Source: Pseudomonas sp. FP1742 (GTDB taxonomy: Bacteria > Pseudomonadota > Gammaproteobacteria > Pseudomonadales > Pseudomonadaceae). Taken from it: DNA of 64,000 nt. Position 1 is the first letter of the stretch; each line of letters begins with the position of its first letter. The position numbers and the translations under genes were made by a program. Below are positions 37,473-46,547 of the stretch, one piece after another. The DNA lies in assembly GCF_030687145.1 (NCBI RefSeq), contig NZ_CP117460.1:2666001-2730000 (forward strand), in the 5' to 3' direction. Under the pieces are notes generated by a model that worked only from the letters and a program-made list of their open reading frames with translations, did no database searches and was not told the origin of the DNA.

Positions 37473-38087
37473 ATGCAACCCGTCATGAATCCCAAATACC
37501 CAGGCCTCTCGGTACGTGTTGCCGATGAGGGTTTTGCGGCTTATATCTGGGGCAGTGATTTCAGTTTTGAAGTCGCCGCCTATGGTGCCGCAGCAATCGG
37601 TAAGCCGGTGGCGCAATGGCCGGTGACGCCAATCACCCCGTATCGCAAGTGCTACGGCATCGATCCCGAAGAGTTCAGCAGTTTTCACGATGCTGCCGAC
37701 AGCGCGATTTTCATGGCCTATCTGGATGACGAGCCGGTGGGGCATCTGGTGGTCAGCACCAACTGGAACGGCTTCGCCCATATCGATGAATTGGCGGTAC
37801 ACGCACCGGCGCGCCGCCATGGCGTGGCCAAGGCACTGCTGGACGTAGCGCAGTTCTGGAGTCGCAAGAAGAAGCTGCCAGGCATCATGCTGGAAACCCA
37901 GAACAACAACCTGGGTGCCTGTCGGCTTTATGAGCGCTGTGGCTACGTGGTCGGCGGGATCGATCATCTGCGCTATCGCGGGATCGACCCGAACACCGCC
38001 GAAGTGGCGTTGTTCTGGTATCGACTGTTCGATAACCCGCTGGAAAGTCCGCTCAGCTCGCCAGCATCGCCACGGCTTGTTCCGTGA
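37473..38087 (+). CDS. GNAT-family N-acetyltransferase
   Basis: A protein of about 204 residues with a GNAT core: 'FAHIDELAVHAPARRHGVAKALLDVAQFWSR' holds the acetyl-CoA loop (R/Q-x-x-G-x-G/A, here 'RRHGVA'), and 'GIMLETQNNNLGACRLYERCGYVVGG' is motif B. Three starts are possible: 37455 overlaps the ldcA stop as ATGA but lacks a spaced ribosome-binding site, 37473 has GAGG 12 bases upstream, and 37485 is also in frame. The substrate is unknown. It probably shares a transcript with ldcA. The last 35 bases overlap the converging LysR gene. Confidence 0.8.
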   Translation: MQPVMNPKYPGLSVRVADEGFAAYIWGSDFSFEVAAYGAAAIGKPVAQWPVTPITPYRKCYGIDPEEFSSFHDAADSAIFMAYLDDEPVGHLVVSTNWNGFAHIDELAVHAPARRHGVAKALLDVAQFWSRKKKLPGIMLETQNNNLGACRLYERCGYVVGGIDHLRYRGIDPNTAEVALFWYRLFDNPLESPLSSPASPRLVP

Positions 38088-38946
38088 TGATGTCCAGCAG
38101 CGTCTGAATAGCCGAAGAGGGTTCGGTGTTTTTCAGGCGCAAGGCATAGACATTGATCGGCACCGCAGGCGCCAGCGGACAGGCATCGAGCCCGGCCGAT
38201 CTGGCGCCGAGTGCGGTAAACGGGTCGACGATCGCCAGGCCTTCACCGGCCTCGACCATGCTGCGCATCATTTGATGCGTCTGCACCCGGGTCTGGATGA
38301 CCGGGGCAGGGCGCAGCGCATGGAGCTTGTTGTCCAGCGCCGGGCTGAGCGGGTCGTGACCTTCCAGGCCGACCAGCGACTGGCCGGCCAGGTCTTGCAG
38401 CGAAATGTATTTCTGTTTTGGTTGCAGCCAGCCGTGGGGCGCCAATAGCTGGAGCTTGCCCTGTGCGATGACCTGGCAATGAATATCGGCGTGGTCCGGG
38501 TCGTGCAGGCTCAGACCCAGCTCGCTTTCGCGCAGCAGCAGGCTTCTGACGATCTCGCGGGTTGGCTGGCTCAACAGGGTGCAAGGTGCGTCGGGGAGAC
38601 GCCGGCGCAAGGCGGCGATGCTTTGTGGCAACAGGTGTTGCGCCAGCGGCGGGGTGCAGATGATTCGCAGGGGCGGGGCCAGATACTGCTTGAGGCTGCT
38701 GGCCAGTCGCTGGACCGGCTCAAGCGCTTCGTAGACGTGGGCGATCTCGACCTGTAACTCCCGCGCCTCGCGCGTGGCTTGCAGGCGGCCACGCACGCTG
38801 GCAAACAGCATGAAACCCAACTGATCCTCGGCATCGCGCAGCGTGCGTTCAACCTCGGTCACGGGCAACTGCAACCATTCGGCGGCGGTGCCCAGGTGAC
38901 CGGTCTGCAGGAGCGCCTGGATCACTTCGATATGACGTAAACGCAT
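38053..38946 (-). CDS. LysR-family transcriptional regulator
   Basis: Regulator of 297 residues. The N-terminal winged helix-turn-helix is 'HIEVIQALLQTGHLGTAAEWLQLPVTEVERTLRDAEDQLG', and the effector domain follows with 'LRIICTPPLAQHLLPQSIAALRRRLP'. Its 3' end overlaps the acetyltransferase gene by 35 bases, convergently. Targets are not evident; the decarboxylase-acetyltransferase pair is one possibility. Confidence 0.86.
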   Translation of the reverse strand: MRLRHIEVIQALLQTGHLGTAAEWLQLPVTEVERTLRDAEDQLGFMLFASVRGRLQATREARELQVEIAHVYEALEPVQRLASSLKQYLAPPLRIICTPPLAQHLLPQSIAALRRRLPDAPCTLLSQPTREIVRSLLLRESELGLSLHDPDHADIHCQVIAQGKLQLLAPHGWLQPKQKYISLQDLAGQSLVGLEGHDPLSPALDNKLHALRPAPVIQTRVQTHQMMRSMVEAGEGLAIVDPFTALGARSAGLDACPLAPAVPINVYALRLKNTEPSSAIQTLLDIITEQAVAMLAS

Positions 38947-39034
38947 GCGTGAAGTCCATGTTCAGCAGGTGAGGGAGTCAGTCACTGAATCCTAACTCAA
39001 GTGCGTGCATATGACTTCTGCTCATAACACCGGG

Positions 39035-39271
39035 TTATGAGGCAACGTTCGTTTCAGGTTCGCGAATCAGGGTAACGCCCGATTGCACCAGCAGAAACTC
39101 CTTGTCGTCGAGTTTGTTGACCCGGTCGCCAATGGCCAGCTTATAGGTGGTGACTGGCGCAGAGCCGGCGAGGCCGTCGTGCGACGGGGTGGATTCCTGG
39201 AACTCATGCACGGAATAAACACGGCCTTCCGCGTCTCTTGCATGGAACTGACCGACGAGTACTGCTGCCAT
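39035..39271 (-). CDS. Small conserved protein of unknown function
   Basis: A 78-residue protein: MAAVLVGQFHARDAEGRVYS opens it, and the rest alternates short beta-like stretches ('TYKLAIGDRVNKLDDKEFLLVQSGVTLI'). No Cys pair, signal peptide or known motif. A purine-rich CTCCAGAGG lies upstream of the ATG. I do not recognise the function. A short hairpin CATAAC/GTTATG overlaps its stop codon. Confidence 0.65.
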   Translation of the reverse strand: MAAVLVGQFHARDAEGRVYSVHEFQESTPSHDGLAGSAPVTTYKLAIGDRVNKLDDKEFLLVQSGVTLIREPETNVAS

Positions 39272-39455
39272 CTGCTTAGAACCTCTGGAGATAAATCACT
39301 CAATTTGCGGTTCTGTAGACCGTGGTTGGGCGAGGTAAGTTTTCCTACAGGAAAAAAATAGTCAGGGGCGGCGATTTTCCGTCGTCCGCTGGTTGAATCG
39401 TCATTTGATCATCTATAACTAGAAGCTCTTTCCTTCGAACAGTCGAGAATCTTCC

Positions 39456-40016
39456 ATGAGCAACGTCTACGAGATCGCCGTTCTGGTCGGCAGCCTGAGA
39501 AAAGCATCGATCAACCGCAAGGTCGCGCTGGCGCTGGCCGAGCTGGCGCCTGCCAATCTGAAGCTGACGATCGTCGAAATCGGCGATTTGCCGCTGTACA
39601 ACGAAGACATCGATGGTGAGTCGCCGCCGGCAGCCTACAGCACTTTCCGACAACAAGTGAGCTCATCCGACGCGGTGCTGTTCGTGACCCCGGAATACAA
39701 CCGTTCGGTGCCGGCGCCGTTGAAGAATGCGATTGACGTCGGTTCGCGTCCCTATGGCCAGAGTGTCTGGGACGGCAAGCCGGGTGCGGTGATCAGCGCT
39801 TCACCGGGCGCCGTCGGCGGGTTTGGCGCCAATCACAACGTGCGCCAGTCCATGGTGTTTCTCAATGTGCCGTGCATGCAGCAACCGGAAGCCTACCTGG
39901 GGGGCGCCGGTTCAGCGTTCGACGAGGCGGGCAAGTTGTCGGAGTCGCTCAAGCCGTTCTTGCAGAAATTCATCAATGCGTATGGGCAGTGGGTTGAGCA
40001 GCATAAAAAGCCATGA
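39456..40016 (+). CDS. NADPH-dependent FMN reductase family protein
   Basis: Flavodoxin-fold oxidoreductase of 186 residues. The FMN phosphate loop is 'LVGSLRKASINRKVALAL', and 'FVTPEYNRSVPAPLKNAID' contacts the flavin ring; both are canonical for the FMN_red (ChrR/YieF-like) family. Such enzymes reduce quinones, chromate or azo dyes. It precedes the ArsB-like gene, but a 235-base gap with a REP doublet lies between them, so co-transcription is doubtful. Confidence 0.88.
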   Translation: MSNVYEIAVLVGSLRKASINRKVALALAELAPANLKLTIVEIGDLPLYNEDIDGESPPAAYSTFRQQVSSSDAVLFVTPEYNRSVPAPLKNAIDVGSRPYGQSVWDGKPGAVISASPGAVGGFGANHNVRQSMVFLNVPCMQQPEAYLGGAGSAFDEAGKLSESLKPFLQKFINAYGQWVEQHKKP

Positions 40017-40059
40017 CCCCATGAGGTTCTGACCCATCCCTGCGGTAAACCACAATCCC

Positions 40060-40150
40060 TGTGGGAGCGGGCTTGCCCGCGAAGAACGCGTTGCGGTTTT
40101 TCAGGTACTGCGCGTCATCGTTCTTCGCGGGCAAGCCACGCTCCCACAGG
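40060..40150. repeat. REP doublet between the FMN reductase and ArsB-like genes
   Basis: Facing units ctgtgggagcgggcttgccc (from 40060) and gggcaagccacgctcccacag (to about 40149) form inverted REP hairpins; the second unit carries a small change (ccacg for cccg). Confidence 0.85.
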
Positions 40151-40251
40151 CTCTGCGTCTTGAGCACACCACAGAACCTTCACTTTACGGCCTGTTCGAT
40201 CCTCCCTATATTCCCCGCTTCGTTTTTCCGTCGAGCTGGATCCGAGTCACT

Positions 40252-41535
40252 ATGTTCATTGCTTCGCTGATTTTCCTGCTGACCATCACCCTGGTGATCT
40301 GGCAACCCAAAGGCCTGGGCGTTGGCTGGAGTGCGGTATTCGGCGCGGTGCTGGCGCTGCTGTCCGGGGTGGTGCACCTGAGCGATATCCCGCTGGTGTG
40401 GCAGATCATCTGGAATGCCACCGGCACCTTTGTTGCGCTGATTATCATCAGCCTGCTGCTGGATGAGGCGGGATTCTTTGCCTGGGCCGCGTTGCATGTG
40501 GCCCGTTGGGGGCGGGGCAGCGGGCGCAAGCTCTTCGCTTATATGGTGCTGCTCGGCGCACTGGTGTCGGCGTTGTTCGCCAATGACGGGGCGGCGCTGA
40601 TCCTCACGCCAATCGTGATTTCCATGCTGCTGGCGCTGCGTTTTTCCCCGGCGGCGACCCTGGCGTTCGTGATGGGCGCCGGTTTCATCGCCGACACCGC
40701 GAGCCTGCCGCTGGTGGTGTCGAACCTGGTGAACATCGTTTCCGCAGACTTCTTCGGTATCAGTTTCAACCGCTACGCCGCGGTGATGATCCCGGTCAAC
40801 CTGGTGAGCGTGGCGGCGACCCTGGTGATGTTGATGGTGTTCTTTCGTCGCGACATTCCCCGTGATTACGATCCCGGGCAATTGGCAGACCCGGCCAGCG
40901 CAATTCACGACACCGCGACGTTTTATGCCGGTTGGGTCGTGCTGGTGATTCTGCTTCTCGGCTGCTTTGCCCTTGAGCCGCTGGGCATTCCCATCAGCGC
41001 GATTTCCGCGGTGTGCGCCGCGCTGCTGCTGGCCATAGCCGCCCGTGGCCACAAGATATCCACCCGCAAGGTGATGAAAGAAGCGCCGTGGCAGATCGTG
41101 ATCTTTTCCTTAGGGATGTACCTGGTGGTGTATGGCCTGCGCAACGCCGGGCTCACCGGGTATCTGGCCGGTTGGCTGGACGGCTTTGCCGGTTACGGCG
41201 TGTGGGGCGCGGCCATGGGCACCGGGGTGCTGACCGCGTTGCTGTCGTCGGTGATGAACAATCTGCCGACCGTGCTGATCGGCTTGCTCTCGATCGATGC
41301 CAGTCAGGCGACCGGCGTGGCGAAGGAGGCGATGATCTACGCCAACGTCATCGGCAGCGACCTGGGGCCGAAAATCACCCCGATCGGCAGTCTGGCGACC
41401 TTGCTGTGGTTGCATGTGCTGCAACGCAAGAATATCCGGATTGGCTGGGGTTATTACTTCAAGGTCGGGGTTGTGCTGACGGTGCCGGTGTTGTTGGTGA
41501 CGCTGGCGGCCTTGGCGTTGCGGTTATCCATTTAG
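40252..41535 (+). CDS. ArsB-type arsenite/anion transporter
   Basis: Membrane protein of 427 residues with about ten to twelve hydrophobic helices in two halves. '[22 protein letters not shown]' and '[22 protein letters not shown]' in the first half and '[15 protein letters not shown]' plus '[23 protein letters not shown]' in the second are ArsB (ion-transporter superfamily) signatures. It would export arsenite or antimonite. There is no arsR, arsC or arsH next to it, so it is an orphan and its true substrate is open. Confidence 0.85.
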   Translation: MFIASLIFLLTITLVIWQPKGLGVGWSAVFGAVLALLSGVVHLSDIPLVWQIIWNATGTFVALIIISLLLDEAGFFAWAALHVARWGRGSGRKLFAYMVLLGALVSALFANDGAALILTPIVISMLLALRFSPAATLAFVMGAGFIADTASLPLVVSNLVNIVSADFFGISFNRYAAVMIPVNLVSVAATLVMLMVFFRRDIPRDYDPGQLADPASAIHDTATFYAGWVVLVILLLGCFALEPLGIPISAISAVCAALLLAIAARGHKISTRKVMKEAPWQIVIFSLGMYLVVYGLRNAGLTGYLAGWLDGFAGYGVWGAAMGTGVLTALLSSVMNNLPTVLIGLLSIDASQATGVAKEAMIYANVIGSDLGPKITPIGSLATLLWLHVLQRKNIRIGWGYYFKVGVVLTVPVLLVTLAALALRLSI

Positions 41536-41547
41536 ACCGGGTTGGCG

Positions 41548-41617
41548 CTATCGCGGGCAAGCCCGCTCCCACAGGGTTTAGCGTGATCCTGTGGGAGCGG
41601 GTTTGCCCGCGATAGGG
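41548..41617. repeat. REP doublet after the ArsB-like gene
   Basis: Compact inverted pair: ctatcgcgggcaagcccgct from 41548 and agcgggtttgcccgcgatag to about 41615. The two units are complementary over about 28 bases with 11 bases between them. It may end transcription of both converging genes. Confidence 0.88.
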
Positions 41618-41638
41618 CCGGTCGATTCACCACAAAAC

Positions 41639-42604
<966 letters not shown>

Positions 42605-42690
42605 TCATAACTCGTGGCTGAAAGGGTTTTGTCTACGCCACGCTTTCGCCCATAATCGTGTTTTTCGCCGCCACACGCGTTAGGGGCCCC

Positions 42691-43581
42691 ATGGAGCAAT
42701 TTCGTAATATCGGCATCATCGGTCGCCTGGGCAGTTCTCAGGTGCTGGATACCGTCCGCCGACTGAAACGGTTTCTGCTCGATCGTCACCTGCACGTGAT
42801 CCTCGAAGACACCATCGCCGAAGTCCTGCCAGGCCATGGCCTGCAAACCTCGTCGCGCAAGATGCTCGGTGAAGTCTGTGACATGGTGATTGTGGTCGGT
42901 GGTGACGGCAGCCTGTTGGGCGCCGCCCGGGCGCTGGCCCGGCACAATATTCCGGTGCTCGGCATCAACCGTGGCAGCCTGGGATTCCTCACCGATATTC
43001 GTCCCGATGAGCTGGAAGTCAAAGTCGCCGAAGTGCTCGACGGCCACTATCTGGTGGAAAACCGCTTCCTGCTGCAAGCCGAAGTCCGGCGCCACGCCGA
43101 GGCCATCGGCCAAGGCGATGCGCTGAACGATGTAGTGCTGCACCCCGGCAAGTCGACGCGAATGATCGAGTTCGAACTGTATATCGACGGCCAGTTCGTC
43201 TGCAGCCAGAAGGCCGACGGCCTGATCGTCGCCACGCCGACCGGTTCGACCGCTTACGCCCTGTCGGCAGGCGGCCCGATCATGCATCCCAAGCTCGACG
43301 CTATTGTGATTGTGCCGATGTACCCCCATACCTTGTCGGGTAGGCCGATTGTGGTCGATGGCAACAGTGAGCTGAAAATCGTCGTGTCCAAAGATATGCA
43401 GATTTACCCGCAGGTGTCCTGTGACGGGCAGAACCACTTCACCTGCGCGCCCGGTGACACCATCACCATCAGCAAGAAAGCGCAGAAACTGCGGCTGATT
43501 CACCCGCTCGACCACAACTACTATGAAGTCTGCCGGACCAAGCTCGGCTGGGGCAGCAAGTTGGGTGGTGGAGGCGACTGA
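42691..43581 (+). CDS. nadK: NAD kinase
   Basis: Phosphorylates NAD+ to NADP+. The 296-residue protein has the GGDG motif 'VVGGDGSLLGAAR', then 'LGINRGSLGFLTDI' and the NE/D and 'PTGSTAYALSAGGPI' motifs of the family. The ATG at 42691 gives MEQFRNIGIIG; an extension to 42658 is unlikely. It overlaps the next gene by one base (TGATG), so nadK and the phosphoesterase are one operon. Confidence 0.94.
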   Translation: MEQFRNIGIIGRLGSSQVLDTVRRLKRFLLDRHLHVILEDTIAEVLPGHGLQTSSRKMLGEVCDMVIVVGGDGSLLGAARALARHNIPVLGINRGSLGFLTDIRPDELEVKVAEVLDGHYLVENRFLLQAEVRRHAEAIGQGDALNDVVLHPGKSTRMIEFELYIDGQFVCSQKADGLIVATPTGSTAYALSAGGPIMHPKLDAIVIVPMYPHTLSGRPIVVDGNSELKIVVSKDMQIYPQVSCDGQNHFTCAPGDTITISKKAQKLRLIHPLDHNYYEVCRTKLGWGSKLGGGGD

Positions 43582-44552
43582 TGCTCGATCCCGCGCGTAG
43601 CTACGACCTGATCGGTGACGTGCACGGTTGCGCTCTGACCCTTGAGCACTTGCTCGACCGGCTCGGTTATCAAAAACACGGTGGTGTCTGGCGGCATCCG
43701 TCGCGCATGGCGGTGTTCCTCGGCGACATCATCGACCGCGGCCCACGGATTCGCGAGGCGCTGCACATCGTTCACGATATGGTCGAGGCCGGCCAGGCGC
43801 TGTGCATCATGGGTAACCATGAATTCAACGCCCTGGGCTGGAGCACGCCGGCGCTGCCGGGCAGCGGCAAGCAGTTCGTGCGCGAACATACGCCGCGCCA
43901 CGCCCGCCTGCTTCAGGAAACCCTGACCCAGTTCGAAGATCACCCCCAGGATTGGCATGACTTCCTGCAATGGTTCTATGAGCTGCCATTATTCGTCGAT
44001 GCCGGGCGCTTCCGCGTGGTGCATGCCTGCTGGGACGCCGGCCTGATCGAACCGTTGCGCGGGTTGTTCCCCGACGGTTGCATCGATGAACACTTCCTTC
44101 AGGCCTCCGCGGTGCCGGGCAGTTTTGCCTGCACCGTGTTCGATCGCCTGCTGCGCGGCACCGACATGCGCTTGCCCCACGGCTTGACCATGACCAGCGG
44201 CGACGGCCTGACGCGTTCGTTTTTCCGCACCAAGTTCTGGGAAGACGACCCGCAAACCTACGGAGACATCGTGTTCCAGCCCGATGCCTTGCCAGAGCCG
44301 GTGGCCCGCACGCCATTGTCGTCCAGTGAAAAAGATAACCTGCTGCGTTATGGCATCGATGAGCCGATGCTGTTCGTCGGCCACTACTGGCGCAGCGGCA
44401 AACCGGCGCCGATCCGCCCGAACCTCGCGTGCCTGGATTACAGCGCGGTGCTCTACGGCAAACTGGTCGCTTATCGTCTGGATCAGGAAACCCGTCTCGA
44501 TCCGCATAAATTTGTCTGGGTCGATGTCGAGCGGCCGGAGGTGTTGCAATGA
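43581..44552 (+). CDS. Metallophosphoesterase (calcineurin-like, diadenosine-tetraphosphatase-like)
   Basis: A 323-residue protein with the full phosphoesterase signature: 'DLIGDVHGCALTLEHLL', 'GDIIDRGPRI' and 'IMGNHEFNA', then 'FVGHYW'. These provide the dinuclear metal site. It resembles PrpA/ApaH-type enzymes, but the substrate is unknown. It lies between nadK and the rhomboid gene with overlaps at both ends (TGATG and ATGA), which implies tight co-translation. Confidence 0.86.
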   Translation: MLDPARSYDLIGDVHGCALTLEHLLDRLGYQKHGGVWRHPSRMAVFLGDIIDRGPRIREALHIVHDMVEAGQALCIMGNHEFNALGWSTPALPGSGKQFVREHTPRHARLLQETLTQFEDHPQDWHDFLQWFYELPLFVDAGRFRVVHACWDAGLIEPLRGLFPDGCIDEHFLQASAVPGSFACTVFDRLLRGTDMRLPHGLTMTSGDGLTRSFFRTKFWEDDPQTYGDIVFQPDALPEPVARTPLSSSEKDNLLRYGIDEPMLFVGHYWRSGKPAPIRPNLACLDYSAVLYGKLVAYRLDQETRLDPHKFVWVDVERPEVLQ

Positions 44553-45418
44553 CGGCGGTGGCGGTATTGCGTCTGCCGCTGGCGGTGGATTTGAGCGGGT
44601 TCGTCAAACTGCTGCAGCGCATGCAAGTGCCCCATCGGGTCAGCGAAGAGGCGGGCGAGCAGGTGCTGTGGGTACCGGCCAGCATCAGCGAAGACGTGCG
44701 CTCGCTGTACGAACGCTTCCCGGCCGGCGACCCCGATCAGCAACTGGATATCCCGGTGGCGCCGACCCTGCAGCGTCCAGGCTTTGTCGAGCAGGTGCGC
44801 CACAGCAAGGCCACGGCCTTCGTGCTGTTGCTGAGCCTGGTCGTCGGCGTGGTAACGCTGCTTGGCGAAAATCTCGAGACGCTGCGCTGGCTGACCTTTC
44901 TCGATTTCCGCGTGGTCGGCGACTACATCCATTTCACGCCATTGGCCGACAGCCTGGCGGCGGGGCAGTGGTGGCGTCTGGTGACGCCGATGCTGATCCA
45001 CTTCGGCATCCTGCACCTGGCCATGAACGGCATGTGGTACTGGGAGCTGGGGCGGCGCATCGAGTCGCGGCAAGGCAGCATCAACCTGATCGGCCTGACA
45101 TTGTTGTTCAGCCTGGTGTCCAACTACGCCCAGTTCCTTTTCAGCGGCCCGACCCTGTTTGGCGGGTTGTCCGGGGTGCTGTACGGCCTGCTCGGGCATT
45201 GCTGGATCTTCCAGCTTTTGTCACCGAACCCGGCGTATCGCCTGCCCCGCGGGGTGTTGGTGATGATGCTGGTGTGGCTGCTGCTGTGCCTGTCGGGGCT
45301 GGTGTCGATGGCCGGATTCGGCCAGATAGCCAACGCAGCCCACGTCGGCGGGTTACTCATCGGATGCTTCACCGGTTTGTTGGGCGGTTTGTACAACCGC
45401 CGTAAACTGGCCGTCTAA
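44549..45418 (+). CDS. glpG: Rhomboid intramembrane serine protease, GlpG-like
   Basis: Inner-membrane protease of 289 residues. An N-terminal cytoplasmic domain of about 90 residues precedes six transmembrane helices. The catalytic Ser208 lies in 'FGGLSGVLYGLLG' and His265 in 'NAAHVGGLLIG', the pair that forms the rhomboid dyad; 'HFGILHLAMNGMWYWELGRRIE' is the conserved L1 loop. It starts within the end of the phosphoesterase gene (ATGA). Confidence 0.91.
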   Translation: MTAVAVLRLPLAVDLSGFVKLLQRMQVPHRVSEEAGEQVLWVPASISEDVRSLYERFPAGDPDQQLDIPVAPTLQRPGFVEQVRHSKATAFVLLLSLVVGVVTLLGENLETLRWLTFLDFRVVGDYIHFTPLADSLAAGQWWRLVTPMLIHFGILHLAMNGMWYWELGRRIESRQGSINLIGLTLLFSLVSNYAQFLFSGPTLFGGLSGVLYGLLGHCWIFQLLSPNPAYRLPRGVLVMMLVWLLLCLSGLVSMAGFGQIANAAHVGGLLIGCFTGLLGGLYNRRKLAV

Positions 45419-45449
45419 ACAGTTATGAATGAAGAGCGCGGAGCCCTTG

Positions 45450-45710
45450 ATGTCCTCTTTTAACGAAATGATCAAAAACATCACCCCGGATATCTACCAG
45501 AGCCTGAAACTGGCGGTGGAAATCGGCAAATGGTCCGACGGTGGCAAACTCACCGCCGAGCAGCGCGAACTGTCCCTGCAAGCGATGATCGCCTGGGAAA
45601 TCCAGAACCTGCCCGAGGAACAGCGCACCGGTTACATGGGCCCGCAGGAGTGCGCATCGAAGTCGATCGAAGTGCCGAACATTCTGTTCAAGTCGGATGC
45701 CATCCATTGA
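45450..45710 (+). CDS. YeaC-like protein (DUF1315)
   Basis: An 86-residue soluble protein starting MSSFNEMIKNITPDIYQSLK, the hallmark of DUF1315/YeaC. It ends with 'GYMGPQECASKSIEVPNILFKSD'. No enzymatic motif is known for the family. The start at 45450 fits the family; an earlier in-frame ATG at 45429 has no ribosome-binding site. Its stop overlaps the start of the DUF2797 gene. Confidence 0.88.
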   Translation: MSSFNEMIKNITPDIYQSLKLAVEIGKWSDGGKLTAEQRELSLQAMIAWEIQNLPEEQRTGYMGPQECASKSIEVPNILFKSDAIH

Positions 45711-46537
45711 TCGAGATTGGCCGCGGTGCAATCAGCAAAATGTCGGCGCGCCTGGACGGGCCGAACGTGCAGTACGCTTTTCGCCTGGGTGATGCAGAGG
45801 TGCCGGTCAATCCATTGATAGGCACCACGGTGCGCCTGGAATACCTGGGGGCGATCCACTGCACCCATTGCGGACGCAAGACCAAAACCAGTTTCAGCCA
45901 GGGTTACTGCTACCCGTGCATGACCAAACTGGCCCAGTGCGACATCTGCATCATGAGCCCGGAGCGCTGCCACTACGACGCCGGCACCTGCCGGGAGCCA
46001 GAGTGGGGCGAGAAGTTCTGCATGACCGACCACGTGGTTTACCTGGCCAATTCGTCGGGGATCAAGGTCGGCATTACCCGCGCCACCCAGCTGCCGACCC
46101 GCTGGCTCGATCAGGGCGCCAGCCAGGCCTTGCCGATCGTGCGCGTCTCGACCCGCCAGCAGTCGGGCTTCGTTGAAGACCTGTTCCGCAGCCAGGTTGC
46201 CGACAAGACCAACTGGCGTGCTTTACTCAAGGGCGATGCGGTGTCGGTGGACCTGGCGCAGGTTCGCGATCAGCTGTTTGAAAGCTGCGCCGAAGGTTTG
46301 CAAGGTTTGCAGGAACGATTCGGCCTACAAGCAATCCAGACCATTACTGACGTCGAACCGCTCGAGATCCGCTATCCGGTCGAGCAATATCCGGCCAAAA
46401 TCGTCAGCTTCAACCTGGACAAGAACCCGATTGCCGAAGGCACGCTGTTGGGGGTCAAGGGCCAGTACCTGATTTTCGACACCGGCGTGATCAATATTCG
46501 TAAATACACGGCCTACCAACTCGCCGTGCATCAGTAA
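45707..46537 (+). CDS. DUF2797 zinc-binding protein
   Basis: A protein of about 276 residues. Two Cys-rich zinc sites are visible, 'CTHCGRKTKTSFSQGYCYPC' and 'CDICIMSPERCHYDAGTC', then 'VYLANSSGIKVGITRATQLPTRW', which resembles a GIY-YIG-like nuclease strand pair (Y-x(n)-K-V-G-I-T). I propose a TTG start at 45707, overlapping the YeaC stop (TTGA), because the encoded protein then opens MIEIGRGAISKM; no ATG or GTG fits better. The role is unknown. Confidence 0.83.
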   Translation: MIEIGRGAISKMSARLDGPNVQYAFRLGDAEVPVNPLIGTTVRLEYLGAIHCTHCGRKTKTSFSQGYCYPCMTKLAQCDICIMSPERCHYDAGTCREPEWGEKFCMTDHVVYLANSSGIKVGITRATQLPTRWLDQGASQALPIVRVSTRQQSGFVEDLFRSQVADKTNWRALLKGDAVSVDLAQVRDQLFESCAEGLQGLQERFGLQAIQTITDVEPLEIRYPVEQYPAKIVSFNLDKNPIAEGTLLGVKGQYLIFDTGVINIRKYTAYQLAVHQ

Positions 46538-46547
46538 GGACTCCAGC

